Assembly: GCA_051530055.1 (NCBI GenBank) | Contig: CM121342.1 | Coordinates: 8,308,001 to 8,372,000 of the forward strand | Origin: Neoechinorhynchus agilis | Taxonomy: Eukaryota > Acanthocephala | Length of the DNA: 64,000 bases | Direction of reading: 5' to 3' | Part shown: piece after piece, positions 1-10,800 of the stretch | How the letters are laid out: each line of letters opens with the position of its first letter | Numbering within the stretch: position 1 is the stretch's first letter | Notes under the pieces: model-generated | Databases searched by the model: none | What the model saw: the letters and a program-made list of their open reading frames with translations, nothing else | What the model was told of the DNA's origin: nothing | Translations under genes and position numbers: made by a program

Positions 1-21
1 CTCATCAGCCTATGCTTTTCT

Positions 22-339
22 TTGCTCTGCCCCCTCGTCGAAATAGCCGACTCGTTATGTGGTGGGTATAAAAGATGTATTTTTTCGTTCTGGGTGACAT
101 TCACTAACTATAAAGACACCATCCAGGACTATAACTTAACCATTTGTCAGAGATGTGCCAGCTGGGCACTTCATCGCTGTGGGGGAGAACATCTAAAGGC
201 GAATTGCCCAAATCTCAAAACCCCATGCTATCCCAATTGCGGACTAAGTCACCAAACATATTCAAGATCACGTAGGGCGGCGACATCTTTTTTTGGAAAG
301 CTGTCTGAAAACAGCCAGACAACCAAGAAAAGAGCTTAA
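22..339 (+). pseudogene. LINE gag-like zinc-knuckle remnant (ORF1)
   Basis: A 105-codon open stretch with regularly spaced Cys and His residues in its middle: CQRC, then a CGGEH knuckle, then a CYPNCG knuckle. Tandem zinc knuckles of this kind, with the CGG.H signature, are characteristic of the nucleic-acid-binding ORF1 (gag-like) protein of Jockey-type and related non-LTR retrotransposons, which coats element RNA. The first knuckle lacks its full spacing, so the domain looks damaged. It lies just upstream of decayed endonuclease and reverse transcriptase sequence on the same strand, which supports one old LINE copy. The ATG is simply the first in the open frame; the true 5' end may lie outside the window. 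Confidence 0.5.
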
Positions 340-3180
340 AAGTGTCACAGTTACATTTGCACATGAACCCCGATCCAACGGAATGCAGCAATAAACTTTA
401 ACAAATAGAAATTCACCCCAAAATATTTCGACCGAACATTGTTTTTTTAAACCTCTAATGGAGAGTGGTTCTCTTAAACCAGACTTGAAAACCCCAATAA
501 ACCTCCCGATTCATTTCTTAAAGAAACAAATGGCGATAAATTGATTTCAGTTTTATTCCAAGATTTGGAATCACTAAAAAAACCTAATTTTCATACTGTT
601 GAATGCTCTTAGGGTCAACGGCATTTGCAAAGATATACCCGCCAATTTACTAGACCCGGGTATTCCTCCGCAAGTTAACAAGCGTCATCCATCCTCCGTA
701 ATTATGATTTTATTAAACCTAAGAAAGGACGAGCTAATATTTGATGAATTTTAGCCTTGCGACATACAATACATCAAGAGCCTTTTACTTACCCAATCAT
801 ATATTAGGAAAAATTTGAGAGGTTCTGCAAGACCTATTGTTTTTTCAAGAGACGGCCGTTGCATCTCATACAGTCTGATTCTTATAATTGTTTTAAACTG
901 GACCAGTCACCACCAGCTAAAAAATTTAAATATAGGTTTTTCGGGAGGTTTACAATGTTTCATAAAAACGAAATGGAAGCCAAAATTACTTGAGCAGGAA
1001 AAAAACGAAATTTTTTCTTTCCAAGTTGTATCTATAATAAATCCTTTTTATTTCCCAGCATCAGGTACACATCTGATTATTGTAAATTTCTATGTTACTC
1101 CCAGGAAGGTGTCTCACTTCCTAAAATTAAAATCTCATAGAATATCGATTTGGTACCCGGACTTGATATGCGGAGATTTCAACTCCAATTATCTTTCAAT
1201 CTTTTTTCAAGGACTACTCAAGCTGTATCACTAAATTCCCACCATTCCACAATTATTCAAAGCAGTCTCATTCTTTTCTAGACGGATTCTTAATAAAAAA
1301 AGTCTATTCCGATTAATATGTACCCCACTGCTCAACCTCAAGTTCAGCAACGTATGGGACATGATTTTATACTATTTGAATATAAAGCCCTTGACTTAAA
1401 GGACCGAATTGTTATCAACCCCAACTCAATTTTACATTTTAACGTCAAGTTGACAATGGGATTGAAAGCTAAGAGAAAAATATTACTCAAAGATCTAAAC
1501 GATATGATATTATCAGCAGCCGACTCTTGTTTAATTAAAAAGGGTTTTATTCACAGAACATTTGCCTCCAAGGAAGCCAATATAATATACAAGAGGGCTA
1601 TTATAGCCAATTTAAATAATGAGGGAACTGAATACAAAATTATAATGTCTCAATTTTACTCAACAATTCACAAAGAGGAAATGGAGAGGGATAAAAATGT
1701 ACTATTTTATGCAAAACCTTTTCTAAACCTTTTTGGAATGTTATTTTAAAAAATAAAATAGTTAATTGGAAAACTAAGCCAGCGTCTTGGATTGGATCCG
1801 CCTCTTATCCAGAAGTTATCAAATTAATTTTGACTGCACACACTTTCTCTACTTTTACTAATCAACCAATCATCATTTTGCAATACAAAAACTTTGCATG
1901 GAACATAAAATTAGAGGAACTTTTAAACGCATGGAAATCAAACCCGTCAAGAGCGAATAATTCATTCGCTGTTTCCCCTTCCATCTTTTCTTGTGTCTTT
2001 AAAGATAACAAATTATTATTTTTACAATGTTTTAACGATAAAATCAACACTAAGGATCTATTATCTATCAATAAAGCAAGGAAAATATTTATCCCAAAAG
2101 CGAAATGTAGAAAAATTTCAGATCCCTCACACATTCAAGTTATATTGATCCAGAATCATTTAATATCGTGTTTGGAAACATATAATTAACTTTAAAGTCA
2201 TAAACAATCTCTTGAAAAAAACGGGTTCATTCCTGGTAGAGGAGTACACTCTCTTTTATCATCCCTTCAATCCTACAATGAAAAGTACACTTACGTAAAT
2301 AAGTTCCTACTACAACTGGACCTGAGTAAGGCCTTTGATTCAGTAGACAGAAATTTTCTTTACAAAGCGCTTTAAAATACCAATCAATCTCATATACGAG
2401 ATTAATAATTTAGTTGAGACTAAATCTTTTTTTTACGATATCGACCCTAACCGCACTAGTTTTTCCACCAAGTACGGTGTACCACAGTGTTCCCCTTATC
2501 TCCTACCCTTTTTCTAATTAAAACTACTATGAACAAGTCCAAAAATATCTTTCCTCTTATTCAAGCCCATGATGTGTTTCTATTGTGTAAGCACAAAAAG
2601 CGCAGTTTCTTTACTTTCACATGTACAAGAATACCTTAATCTTTTGCAATCTAATTTTAGTAAAGCCAATCTCATATTCAACCCCAACAAAACTGTAATA
2701 TTGCCTCTAACAAAGTCGTTCAGCTCAAGATTTCTTTTAAAAAGAGATATTAAAGCAAAAACTGCTAATTTTTTAGTAAAAAGAAATAATCGGATTCTCG
2801 GAATCGATTTTCCTGCTGGAAAAAATAGACTATATGTTAACACATCATTGAAAAGCTTCTTCTACAAAATCAGCAAGATACTGAAAAGATCACAACGTTT
2901 AACTTTAAATACTCATTTTATTCGTTCCATTATTATCACATTTCTTGGCGGAACCAAATGTTTCTTTGCTCGGGGCCGTCCACCGGAATTACGACTTTTC
3001 TTTTTTTACCAAATTTGTAGATAAATTAAAAATAGCTTGCCGTCAATTCAATTTTAACTTCAAAAACATTGTTTCAGCAATAAATAGAATATTGTCGCGA
3101 AATTTATTATCAATCGCAACTTCATTTTATACAAAACATTATGGCACAAATGTGTCACCTTCTAATTCCAAACATTAATG
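340..3180 (+). mobile_element. Decayed non-LTR retrotransposon (endonuclease and RT remains)
   Basis: Broken open frames on the + strand read as pieces of a LINE ORF2. Positions 815-1234 contain a VNFYVTP block and a CGDFNS motif, typical of the apurinic-like endonuclease. Positions 1318-2189 resemble the linker and fingers. Around 2220-2390 is a GFIPGRG..LQLDLSKAFDSVDR block, which is RT motif 2/A. Around 2470-2500 is a GVPQ.SPLSPT block. The catalytic YADD position reads AHDV near 2565. Stops and frameshifts separate all pieces, so the copy cannot be active. The gag-like piece at 22-339 is probably its ORF1. I infer a Jockey/CR1-like group; the exact clade is not decidable by eye. Confidence 0.6.
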
Positions 3181-3431
3181 CGATTTTTATTTTTGTAAAA
3201 AAAGGCCGACTGTTTATAAACGCACTAAAAAAACAAATTCTAAGTGTACGCATCTTAGATGAAAGAGAATATTGTCACATTTTTTATTAATACAATTCAT
3301 TGTCTTCAATAGTTGTACTGAAGAAAGATCCGATAACGAGAAAGCTAAGCATAGGCTTGTTCGTCGATGTTGATTGCGGATTCAGTCGGATGTTCGAGAA
3401 GAAATTTCTAGAACGAGTGATCATGTCAATA

Positions 3432-3512
3432 ATTCTTGAAATAACCTGCCGTTCGTACATTTAAAAGGATATAATCCGCTTTCAGGTTATTCAATGCCAG
3501 GAAAATATTTTA
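3432..3512 (+). repeat. Diverged direct repeat, copy 1
   Basis: About 80 bases matching 4341-4431 in the same orientation. The best-conserved core is TGCCGTTCGTACATTTAAA, followed by a GGATAT..TTCAGG block and an AAATATT end. The copies lie about 910 bases apart, with unassigned DNA between them. Confidence 0.55.
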
Positions 3513-4340
3513 TACGCTGTCGTATTTGTATTTGTGTTATCACGGATGCATCGGAAGTGGCCGAGGAAATTGGGAGAGATTTTCTTGAAGCCTATAGACT
3601 TTATGGAAAGAAATTTTTCTATGTCAATATTGGACCTTTTTACTATAAAAAAACGGACGCGTATCGTCATTGCGGTTGAAAATACGGATGGATTTGTTAA
3701 GAACAAGGAAATAGCTAGCGACGAAAGCAAAAAGATTATTGAGTGCTGTAAGTTGAACTTGGCAAGTGTGCTATGCACCGCACCAGTTCGGTTGGATATG
3801 GCCGAGTAGCGCTCTCCTGCCAAATAAAAGATTTTTTTCTAATTATTCCGACAAAACCCCTGAAGGTTTTCATTGTCAAAATTCGTATTGCGTTTTTCAG
3901 TTTTATCAGTGATATGAATAGTTTTGCAGCTATGGAGAAGCGGGGTTTGATTTCTGATAATAAGGTTCTCGTGGTCAACAATTTTCACCTGCGCTCAACT
4001 TAACCGGATTAACTTCATTTTAAACAAAGAAATAGCCGATTAAATACAGAACCTCGCGATTCGCCGCTCGACATAAAAAGAGTTACGGATTTTCATTTGT
4101 TAAATAACGTCTAAAACCTACTGATCGGGTCCTAATCTATAAGTATTTCTTCGTGGAAGACGCCGTCAAGAACAAAAACAGGATTATTGCCAGTTAAACG
4201 GATACGCGAATCCATATCGTCGAATGGCAGTGGACATGTTGGTTTTCCATCTGAACCGACAGTATCCGAGGTGCGCTCCCATCGACGATATGTCCGATGT
4301 TGTATATTTGAATGATCGTTGCATTTTGGATACCGGTAAT
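3513..4340. other. Unassigned DNA between two direct repeats
   Basis: Short open frames exist here (+ 3534-3809 and + 3773-4003, - 4194-4379), but none shows a family motif I recognise and none can be joined convincingly by splice sites. The frames starting at the two repeat copies on the - strand both begin MYER and share a few following residues, so the repeats may be the ends of two related but eroded coding units. Confidence 0.4.
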
Positions 4341-4431
4341 AATTTCAATAATCATTAAAATAAGATGCCGTTCGTACATTTAAAGGGATATATTCAGCTT
4401 TCAGGGTTTTTAATACCAAGGGAATATTAGA
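4341..4431 (+). repeat. Diverged direct repeat, copy 2
   Basis: Partner of 3432-3512, sharing the TGCCGTTCGTACATTTAAA core and the following GGATAT..TTCAG..AATATT pattern. It sits immediately before the Penelope-like fragment. Confidence 0.55.
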
Positions 4432-4461
4432 TCGGCAGCCGGGTTTCGATGCTCGTCCGAT

Positions 4462-4707
4462 TTAGACTTGTGGGCAATCTTTACAGGATATCTCGTAGAT
4501 AAAATTGGCCAATGGATTGACACTGCTGGATAATTTCTTGCCGACCTCAGGATTCGATTCGCATCGCGTTCCATTGATCATTAACGAATGGAACTTCCAA
4601 ACGAAAACCCGTTCTTTTGGTTCGTTTTGCTTCCTGAAGGTAGCATAGCGTGCGTCCCGAATACATCGAGCTATCTTGCTACCCGGATACCCTCTCTTTA
4701 TCAGCAC
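4462..4707 (-). pseudogene. Penelope-like element fragment
   Basis: An 81-codon frame contains KRGYPGSKI near its start and ends in FIYEISCKDC. In Penelope-like elements the RT is followed by a linker with an L..RGYP motif and then by a Y.I.C..C motif that introduces the GIY-YIG endonuclease. The frame stops right after that Cys pair, so the endonuclease is missing. It is a short, dead 3' fragment, probably 5'-truncated during insertion. It is less similar to the larger Penelope-like copies at 45346-46280 and 55808-58316 than those are to each other. Confidence 0.5.
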
Positions 4708-4789
4708 GTCCCTCAGACCTCCAGGAGACGCTGCTCATCGGTGAGTTTCCTCCCTTCAGTGGTATTTCCTCCCCTTTGGTTTTGCGTCA

Positions 4790-4866
4790 TTGGCAATCGT
4801 GGATTCGAACACTTTGACCCTGAAACAGGGATTCTGGGCACGAGTCCACTAGACCACCTCTTCACA
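4790..4866 (-). repeat. tRNA-like SINE head with A and B boxes
   Basis: On the minus strand there is TGGTCTAGTGG (4846-4856), a good RNA polymerase III A box, and GTTCGAATC (4802-4810), a perfect B box, 35 bases apart as in tRNA genes. The anticodon arm region folds only as a CCCTG-TTT-CAGGG palindrome and the acceptor and T stems do not pair properly, so it is not a functional tRNA. A tRNA-derived SINE head is the simplest reading. Confidence 0.4.
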
Positions 4867-5012
4867 ACTACGAAATGTACAAACTCAGCTGACGAAATTG
4901 GTTTGTTCAACCGTATGTTTTTTCATCATTTGTTACATTGTCAGCTGATTTTCTCGACCTCATGTATATATTTCTTTTTTATTGATGTGAATTATTTTAG
5001 CACTTTCGGCGG

Positions 5013-6657
5013 TCAGAGAACCACCCAACATAATGTTGTTTTGCTCTGATTTACAAATACGACAGCGTATAGAATATTCTCCTGGCATTGCAGGTCTTCT
5101 AGAACCGTCTTTGGGTCACCGCCCAATGCCGCGTCATCCAAGTACCAGACGTTCAAACTTGCCTTGAGCTTACGAGATATTCCATTGGTTGTTAAGGAAA
5201 ATCCTATGGGGCCGAGAGGATCGCCTTGTTGCAGGCCTGTTTCGGACCAAATGGTGTGCTCGTTGAAATGTAGAGGTGTCTTAGAACCATACGCCTTCAC
5301 AAAGTATTCATAGGCTTCAGGTAATTCTCGAGCAATGGTACTTAGCAAGGCTGTTCGATCGACTGTATTAAAGGCGTTCGAAAAATCGACTTTTAGGACA
5401 ACCGTTGGGGTGGCAGAGGCGTCGATATAGGTACGTGTGGAGTGCACTATCGCTTCTGCTCCACATGGAGTACAGCAGCCCAACTGAAAAGGTCTGAGTT
5501 TCTCACTTACCCTTTCGCTCAGTCGCTTACACAAAATCTTCCCTGCCAAACGTCTTAGAGTGCAGCCCACAGCTATCGGCCGAATATCTCCGTTTGATTT
5601 GGAAAGGGCACAAAGAGATGCCGAGAATAGAAAATTCGTTGCTTCAAGTAGTAAGGATCCATTAATAATCTCATCGACCAAGTTCGGTTTCGAGCTTCAT
5701 TCCCATCACTCCCGTTCCAAATCCCAACATATCCTTGATGTGTTGGGGTCGAAGTCCGTCGGGTCCATGTCCCGACCCATTGGGGAACGAGGATACCGCA
5801 CATCTAAGTTCCTCCCGCGTGCACCCCGTCGATTGACGCGACTTTTCGGGTATTGAGGGCAAAATCGGTGGCAAAGCTGAAGGATGCCTACTCCTCAGTG
5901 CTTCCAGTGTCGAGTGATCGTTGTCCGCAAACGTAGCCGTGGAACTGAGTAACCTGACTGCTTCACGGACATCTGCCAACTTGGCAGAAACCCTCTTACT
6001 CAAATTATAGGGACGGCGAAAGGGTCCTTCTGAACATTTCATGGTACGAATTTGATTATTGTGACTTTTGGTCACAGCCTCCTCAAAAAGTCGATCAAAA
6101 TTGGTTATCCGCTGCTTGATGGTGGTTGTGAGGTTGGACTCGGGGTCACGGCTAGTACTCAGAACCAATTTTGGAAAGGCGAATAAACGTGAATAGTTTG
6201 TATCCGTCGGTTCGGATAGATAGTTCGCCAGCAGCTTCGAAAAAATTTGACAGCACATATTCCTGGCTCCTTTCGGAATCCTCTTCAAGACCATGTTAGG
6301 GAGAGACTGTAAAAGGCGCTTCATCGAATCTTGGGCTTCGTGACTGTCACTGGTAGTTGAGCTGTCCATCACTGGTGGAAGGGAAGATCCAGGACATCGG
6401 GAGCGTACCGGGCCGTGTTTCCGTATGAGTCCTCTTATCGTGACGCCGATGACGCGATCGCACACACTGCAGTGTGTCGAAATATTAGCCGTACTCGTAT
6501 CGGCATTACTGCTGGGAACTTTCACATCAGGGACCGCGAGTGACGACGGTTGATTCGACAACTTCCGACTTGTGAACGATTCGTGTAAAAATGGTTCTAC
6601 GAACTTCCTAGGGTTCATTGTGTCCTTTTGACTGACACTTGGTAAAGAACGAAACAT
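5013..6657 (-). pseudogene. R2-group-like non-LTR retrotransposon E1 (zinc finger + RT, 3'-truncated)
   Basis: Two overlapping minus-strand frames (6657-5671 and 5681-5013) form one protein broken by a frameshift near 5680. The N-terminal part has a CSVC...H...C zinc finger (around 6420-6470), as in non-LTR elements that recognise their target through N-terminal fingers. Then come HGPDGLRPQHIKD, DIRPIAVGCTLRRLAGK, QLGC, VDFSNAFNTVDR (RT motif A), LQQGDPLGP (motif B) and WYLDDAALGG (motif C). The catalytic YLDD is intact. The frame ends soon after motif C, so the thumb and the C-terminal zinc/endonuclease domain are lost. Fragments of the same family recur at 9.1, 15.7, 38.6, 42, 45.1, 52.3 and 61 kb. 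Assignment to the R2/NeSL-like branch is an inference from the finger-RT-C-terminal domain order. Confidence 0.65.
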
Positions 6658-6667
6658 TTAATGAATA

Positions 6668-8145
6668 ATGAATTTTTATTTAATCAGTGATAGCCATGGC
6701 AAGACGCTGGACCAATGCAAGGACATTTTGGATAGGTGGAAGGAATATTTCAGCACTCTGCTGAACACTGAGAATGACAGACTGCTTCTAGAGGACTTAC
6801 ACCCGAATGTCAATATGACGAGGCCGTACTCGTACGATGAGGTGGCTGCACAGCTCAGGAAAATGAAGACTGGTAGGAGCGGCGGTCCAGAGAACATGCC
6901 GATCGAACTGTGGCAGTCAATGGGAGTCTTGGGAATAAAGTTGCTCATGGGGCTCTTTCAGAAGATAGATGTTGAGGAAAAGATCCCGTCGGAATGGCAG
7001 GGAAGCATATTGATACTGATCTTCAAAGGCAAAGGAGATGTTCTGCAGTGTAGAAGCTACCGCGGCATCAAACTCATGTCTCACACAATGAAACTGTGGT
7101 AACGAATGATCGATTACAGGATTAGCGAGGAGATCCGAATCAGCGAGGATCAACGGGGATTCGTGCCCGGCAGAAGCACAATCGACGCCATATTCGTGCT
7201 GAGGCAGCTGTATGAGAGGTAGTGTGTTTGTCGATTTGGATGGGGCGTACGACACGGTCCCTCGGGATCTTGCGATCCAGTGTGGGCATGGCTCAGTAAA
7301 AGGAATTGTCCCGAACACTATGTCGCGGCGATCCAAGCGATGCATCGAGAGTGCTACACCTGCGTGCGATGCCACAGCGGAACCACCGACTATTTCCGAG
7401 TCTCCGTGGGTCGGCAACAGGGTTCCACCCTGAGCTCATTCTTGTTATCGATCGCCGGACGATTTGTTGCTCACAGCTAGGGACGTGGACACGCTCAAGA
7501 ATTTGTTGGAGAGTTGGCGACAGCAATTAGGAAGCAACGGATTGAGAGTGAACAGGTGCAAAACGAAATACATGGAGCCGGGTAACATCGATATGCAAGG
7601 AACTCAGATCGAAAAGATGAACACCTTCAAATATTTGGGCAGCATGTTGAACATGCAATGTGAGCTCACACCAGAGATCGGACAAAGAGTTCAATGCAGG
7701 TGGAACAACTGGAGGAAGACAATAGGCATCCTTTGCGATAAGCTTCTCCCGAACAAGATTTAAGGGCGGGTGTACAAGGCAGTAGTGCGACCCGCAATGC
7801 TTTACGGAGCAGAGACGTGGGCTACGAAGAAGGAAGACGTTCAACGATTAGCCGTCAACGAAATGCGTATGCTGAGATGGTCTGCAGGATTGACACGCAA
7901 GGATCGAGTGAACAATGAGGAGGTGCGATAGCTGTTTGCTGTCGAGCCGATAGAGGAGGCAATCGCTAAGAGGCGGATGCGATGCTACCTGCAGGTGACA
8001 CAAGCAGATGAAGACGTCTGGGTGAAGAGCGTATGGAGAATCGAGCTCGAGGGGAAAAGAGGGATGCACAAGAAGAGGTGGAAGGACAGTATGAGCGGAG
8101 ATCTCAAGACGCTCGGAAAGGAGAATAACGAAGACGAAAGCTGAC
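6668..8145 (+). pseudogene. RTE-like LINE reverse transcriptase, frameshifted
   Basis: A plus-strand RT reading through several frames. 6668-7102 has LRKMKTGRSGGPENMPIELWQ and CRSYRGIKLMSHTMKLW, hallmarks of RTE-clade RT. Around 7110-7210 lies EDQRGFVPGRSTIDAIF, around 7225-7260 FVDLDGAYDTVPR, around 7400-7430 VGRQQGSTLS, and from 7460 a DDLLL..D remnant of motif C. 7464-7763 and on to 8145 give KYLGS, VYKAVVRPAMLYGAETWA and RMLRW..G.TR.D, the usual RTE C-terminus. In-frame stops (e.g. TAA near 7100, TAA near 7760, TAG near 7930) and frameshifts show it is dead. It starts 11 bases after the end of the oppositely oriented R2-like element. Confidence 0.7.
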
Positions 8146-8393
8146 AATGCTGAAAAGAACGACCTCTCAAGTGAGAGACCATACCATAATGGAATTTTTA
8201 ATTTCCTTTTTTAAAAATCACCGTCCAAACAGCGCTTAACGAAGAATAAGCGATTGCCGTCTTGCTTGAACAATTACGCGATCGACACTCGTGTATTTTG
8301 TTGTGGTTTCTTCAAAATCAATCATTTTTTACAAATTAAAAATTTAATTATCAATTCTTTTTATTATTTTATGTTATTAAGGTTAGCCATTCA

Positions 8394-8466
8394 GCCCGGT
8401 TAGCTCAATCGGTAGAGCGTGGGACTTTTAATCCCAAGGTCGTGGGTTCGAGCCCCACATCGGGCG
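8394..8466 (+). tRNA. tRNA-Lys (anticodon TTT)
   Basis: 73 bases folding as a complete cloverleaf: acceptor GCCCGGT/ATCGGGC with a G discriminator, D arm AGCTCAATCGGTAGAGC, anticodon stem GGGA/TCCC-type with loop CTTTTAA, and T arm GTGGG-TTCGAGC-CCCAC. A box and B box are intact and there is no intron. It is identical to the copy at 52908-52980. Confidence 0.95.
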
Positions 8467-8756
8467 CAAATGCGCCTCCATGGATATCTCTTCTTCCAAA
8501 ACACCGTTTTCTTCAACGGCCAACAATTGAACTTGGGCGAAGTCCCGCGATTGTGACGAAAGAGCCGACCAGCGTCCGGATGACACGTAATGAGCCTCTA
8601 ATGTAAGCTGTAATTGATTTCTTAGAACAAAGCAGGAAATAGCTAATTATTAGTAGACGACATAAAGACGCTCGTGTTAAAAAATCCAATACCAGCTCGC
8701 TCGACCATTTCGCACAATGTAAACTTTTGGTAAACGTAATACTCGCAGTCATAACC
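8467..8756. other. Spacer after tRNA-Lys
   Basis: No gene, motif or repeat that I can support. A minus-strand open frame at 8513-8752 has no recognisable motif. Confidence 0.4.
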
Positions 8757-8859
8757 TATTTGAGATATTTCGCGAGGTCTCGCCTCCTCCTTACATATTT
8801 AAAAACTTACATGCAATGACTGATGGGACGAGGTAATCTCCTCCGAAATATCTCAAATA
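8757..8859. repeat. Inverted repeat (16-bp perfect arms)
   Basis: TATTTGAGATATTTCG at 8757-8772 is the exact reverse complement of 8844-8859, with about 71 bases between. Just inside each arm is a related CGAGGT..CTCC..CC block. It could be a small MITE or foldback relic; no coding frame is inside. Confidence 0.6.
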
Positions 8860-9091
8860 AATCAAATAGCTTATGAGCGGGTGATTATGTTCAGGATTTT
8901 CTCTGTCGATGATTTCGTACAAGTTTGGCACGCAGTGGAACAAATTGGGATGCTCAATCTAAGGACGGTGCATATTGATCCATTCCGCCACGTGAATTTT
9001 TAGACCTTGATTAAAAGAGCGCCTCCGAAATAGTCGTAGGGATGGAATAATTTTGGACTAAGGCTTATATTTCATCAACTTTTCTTTACAT

Positions 9092-9301
9092 TCACCACCT
9101 CCCACCAAATTCCAGCTTTTGTCCTTCCTCGACCGTCGCCATCACGCTGGCAGCATTGCCCCGTTGTACTGCCAGCGAGATATTTTGTCGAAGAAATAAG
9201 CCTGCTCTTGAGTCTCCGGTTGCCTCTCTCAATTTCTTCGAGAGATCCTTGAGCAGAGAGAGTGCCGAGCTGCCGAGCGCGCCGGGAAACAATCGTTTCC
9301 A
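9092..9301 (-). pseudogene. R2-group-like element tail E2, fused to tRNA-Ala
   Basis: The minus-strand frame reads SMET at its start, then LLKDLSKKLREATGDSRAG and ISLAVQRGNAASV, then stops. This is the C-terminal end shared by the R2-group-like copies in this window (compare 42980-43075, 45060-45240 and 61493-61684). The element is 5'-truncated, and its first base follows directly on the discriminator base of tRNA-Ala at 9302. No spacer separates them. The fusion point may be a 5' junction formed during reverse transcription next to, or on, the tRNA. Confidence 0.6.
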
Positions 9302-9374
9302 TGGAGATGCCGGGTATCGATCCCAGTGCCTCTCGCATGCGAAGCGAGCGCTCTACCATTTGAGCTACACCCCC
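9302..9374 (-). tRNA. tRNA-Ala (anticodon CGC)
   Basis: 73 bases on the minus strand with acceptor GGGGGTG/CATCTCC (two G-U pairs) and an A discriminator, D arm AGCTCAAATGGTAGAGC, anticodon arm CTCGC-TTCGCAT-GCGAG, and T arm CTGGG-ATCGATA-CCCGG. A and B boxes fit the consensus. It looks functional in sequence. Its 3' end abuts a truncated retroelement. Confidence 0.9.
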
Positions 9375-9865
9375 AGCTGCCGTCTACTAACAGGACGAAT
9401 AAATAATAAGACAGCTTAAAAAGAAGTTCATATTCAATGAATATCGTTAACCGCATAAGTGACCAATGCAATTTGGATCCTTATATTTCCTTCCATCATA
9501 GAACTGCGGTTAGCCCATGCGCCTTTTACAGAGATCCGATTGCTTTACCTGGGAAATCCACACGATTTATGGCAAAATGCAGTAGTCACCACAGTCCCAT
9601 TCTCCACTGATTCCGGATATCACCGTTGAGGACTTTTAGGAGAGCTGTGAAGGGCCCTTCAAAAATCCCCATCCAACATGACTTGTCGTTTCTGACATTG
9701 TAATATTTTGGATATAATCACTTTTATAATTGCAATGAGGCCTCCTCTAATGATTTTCTTGGACAGGGACTTCCTTTCCGAAAAACTTACAATTCTTAAG
9801 AACTCCTCCTACCTAGAGTACAAAATATTGAATTAAAAAGCGATCCATTGAAAGCAAATTTTTAA
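9375..9865. other. Spacer without recognised gene
   Basis: No coding frame with motifs, no tRNA and no tandem repeat seen. Confidence 0.4.
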
Positions 9866-9945
9866 AATTTTAAAAATGGACACTTGAGGGCTTGTTCGGT
9901 CTGATAAAAAGAAGAAAATCTTTATTTCCGAGAACTTTCACCGTT
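9866..9945 (+). repeat. Dispersed repeat R-a, copy 1
   Basis: Shares AATTTTAAAAATG.ACACTTGAGGGCTTG.TCGG and GAAAATCTTTATTTC.GAGAACTTTC.CCGTT with 49898-49983 in the same orientation, with a short indel between the blocks. The family is not identified. Confidence 0.6.
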
Positions 9946-10116
9946 GGTTCGGCCGCTTAAGTTCAGGAATTGTTTCGCGAGTTTGTTGTCGCCAGAGAAA
10001 ATCCAAATTAAGAATCAAATGAGTATTGAACACTTTGTTAGAGACGAATGGTTCGCACGTAAGAATCAGTCCATACTTAGCACTTCAGACAAATCCGGTT
10101 TTTGTTCAAAATCGAT

Positions 10117-10602
10117 ATGCCGAATATAATAGGTATCGATAAAAATGATCCAAATCGGACCGTTCCACCGTATTCGATCAGATTAACCCAAGATGACATT
10201 TACAAGGTACGGCTCCGATCGTTAGGTCGCATGGATCAAGCGTTCATACTGAACAAAAACATGACCTTCTATTCGGCACAATTGGTCGCCCAATCGGCGA
10301 TGGTTCACTACCGAATCTCCCATATCATCTTCGGTCTATCGCCCGCGTGGAGTGCTTATGGATTTTTGATTGCTTGTACTGCACCGCCACTCATTGCATG
10401 CCTTTTAAATGATTTCTTTGTTCAACGACCCTTGATCACTGAACAAGTCGCATGCTCCGTTTGTCTTGAGTCACGAGCTGCACTCATTGGTTCCACTGTT
10501 GGAATCTGTCTACCTGCCGCTTTATCAGCCATATCAAGTTCTGTGCTTAAGAAAATCGATTGGAAATTAATCGACGTTCTCAAACGACAAAAACTAAGTT
10601 AA
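10117..10602 (+). CDS. TMEM126-like mitochondrial membrane protein
   Basis: Single-exon frame of 161 residues from the first ATG (GATATGCCG). Two hydrophobic stretches are visible: one near residues 73-96 (SHIIFGLSPAWSAYGFLIAC region) and one near residues 128-150. Between them lies ACSVCLESRAALIGSTVGICLP. TMEM126 proteins have a C..C...R..L.G...G...P pattern followed by a hydrophobic helix, and this segment matches that pattern. TMEM126 proteins are inner-membrane factors for complex I assembly and membrane insertion. The frame ends earlier than typical for the family (about 195-230 residues), so the C-terminus may be shortened or an exon missed. Identity rests on one motif and topology. Confidence 0.5.
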   Translation: MPNIIGIDKNDPNRTVPPYSIRLTQDDIYKVRLRSLGRMDQAFILNKNMTFYSAQLVAQSAMVHYRISHIIFGLSPAWSAYGFLIACTAPPLIACLLNDFFVQRPLITEQVACSVCLESRAALIGSTVGICLPAALSAISSSVLKKIDWKLIDVLKRQKLS

Positions 10603-10710
10603 GAATGAACTGAAAAGCAATCCAAAATTTTATATTGTAGTTAAAAACTGGTTCTATAAGAATAGAGGTCGAATCTTAAAAAATATTCCCGATATTTCTT
10701 CACTTAATTT

Positions 10711-10800
10711 TACATAAAAAATAGATCCATACTCACTATGTTAGGGTTATTTGATATTTAAACTTCTTTGATAGCACACTAATTTATTCTAATTCGTCCA
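10711..10800 (+). repeat. Direct repeat pair, copy 1
   Basis: About 88 bases nearly identical to 10981-11072, from AAAAATAGATCCATACTCAC to CTAATTCGTCCAA. It lies about 110 bases downstream of the TMEM126-like stop, so it may sit in or near its 3' UTR. Confidence 0.75.

Noticed and set aside
9944-10129. Upstream exon for the TMEM126-like gene
   Set aside because: The frame ends in a stop overlapping the start region and no donor/acceptor pair joins it in phase.
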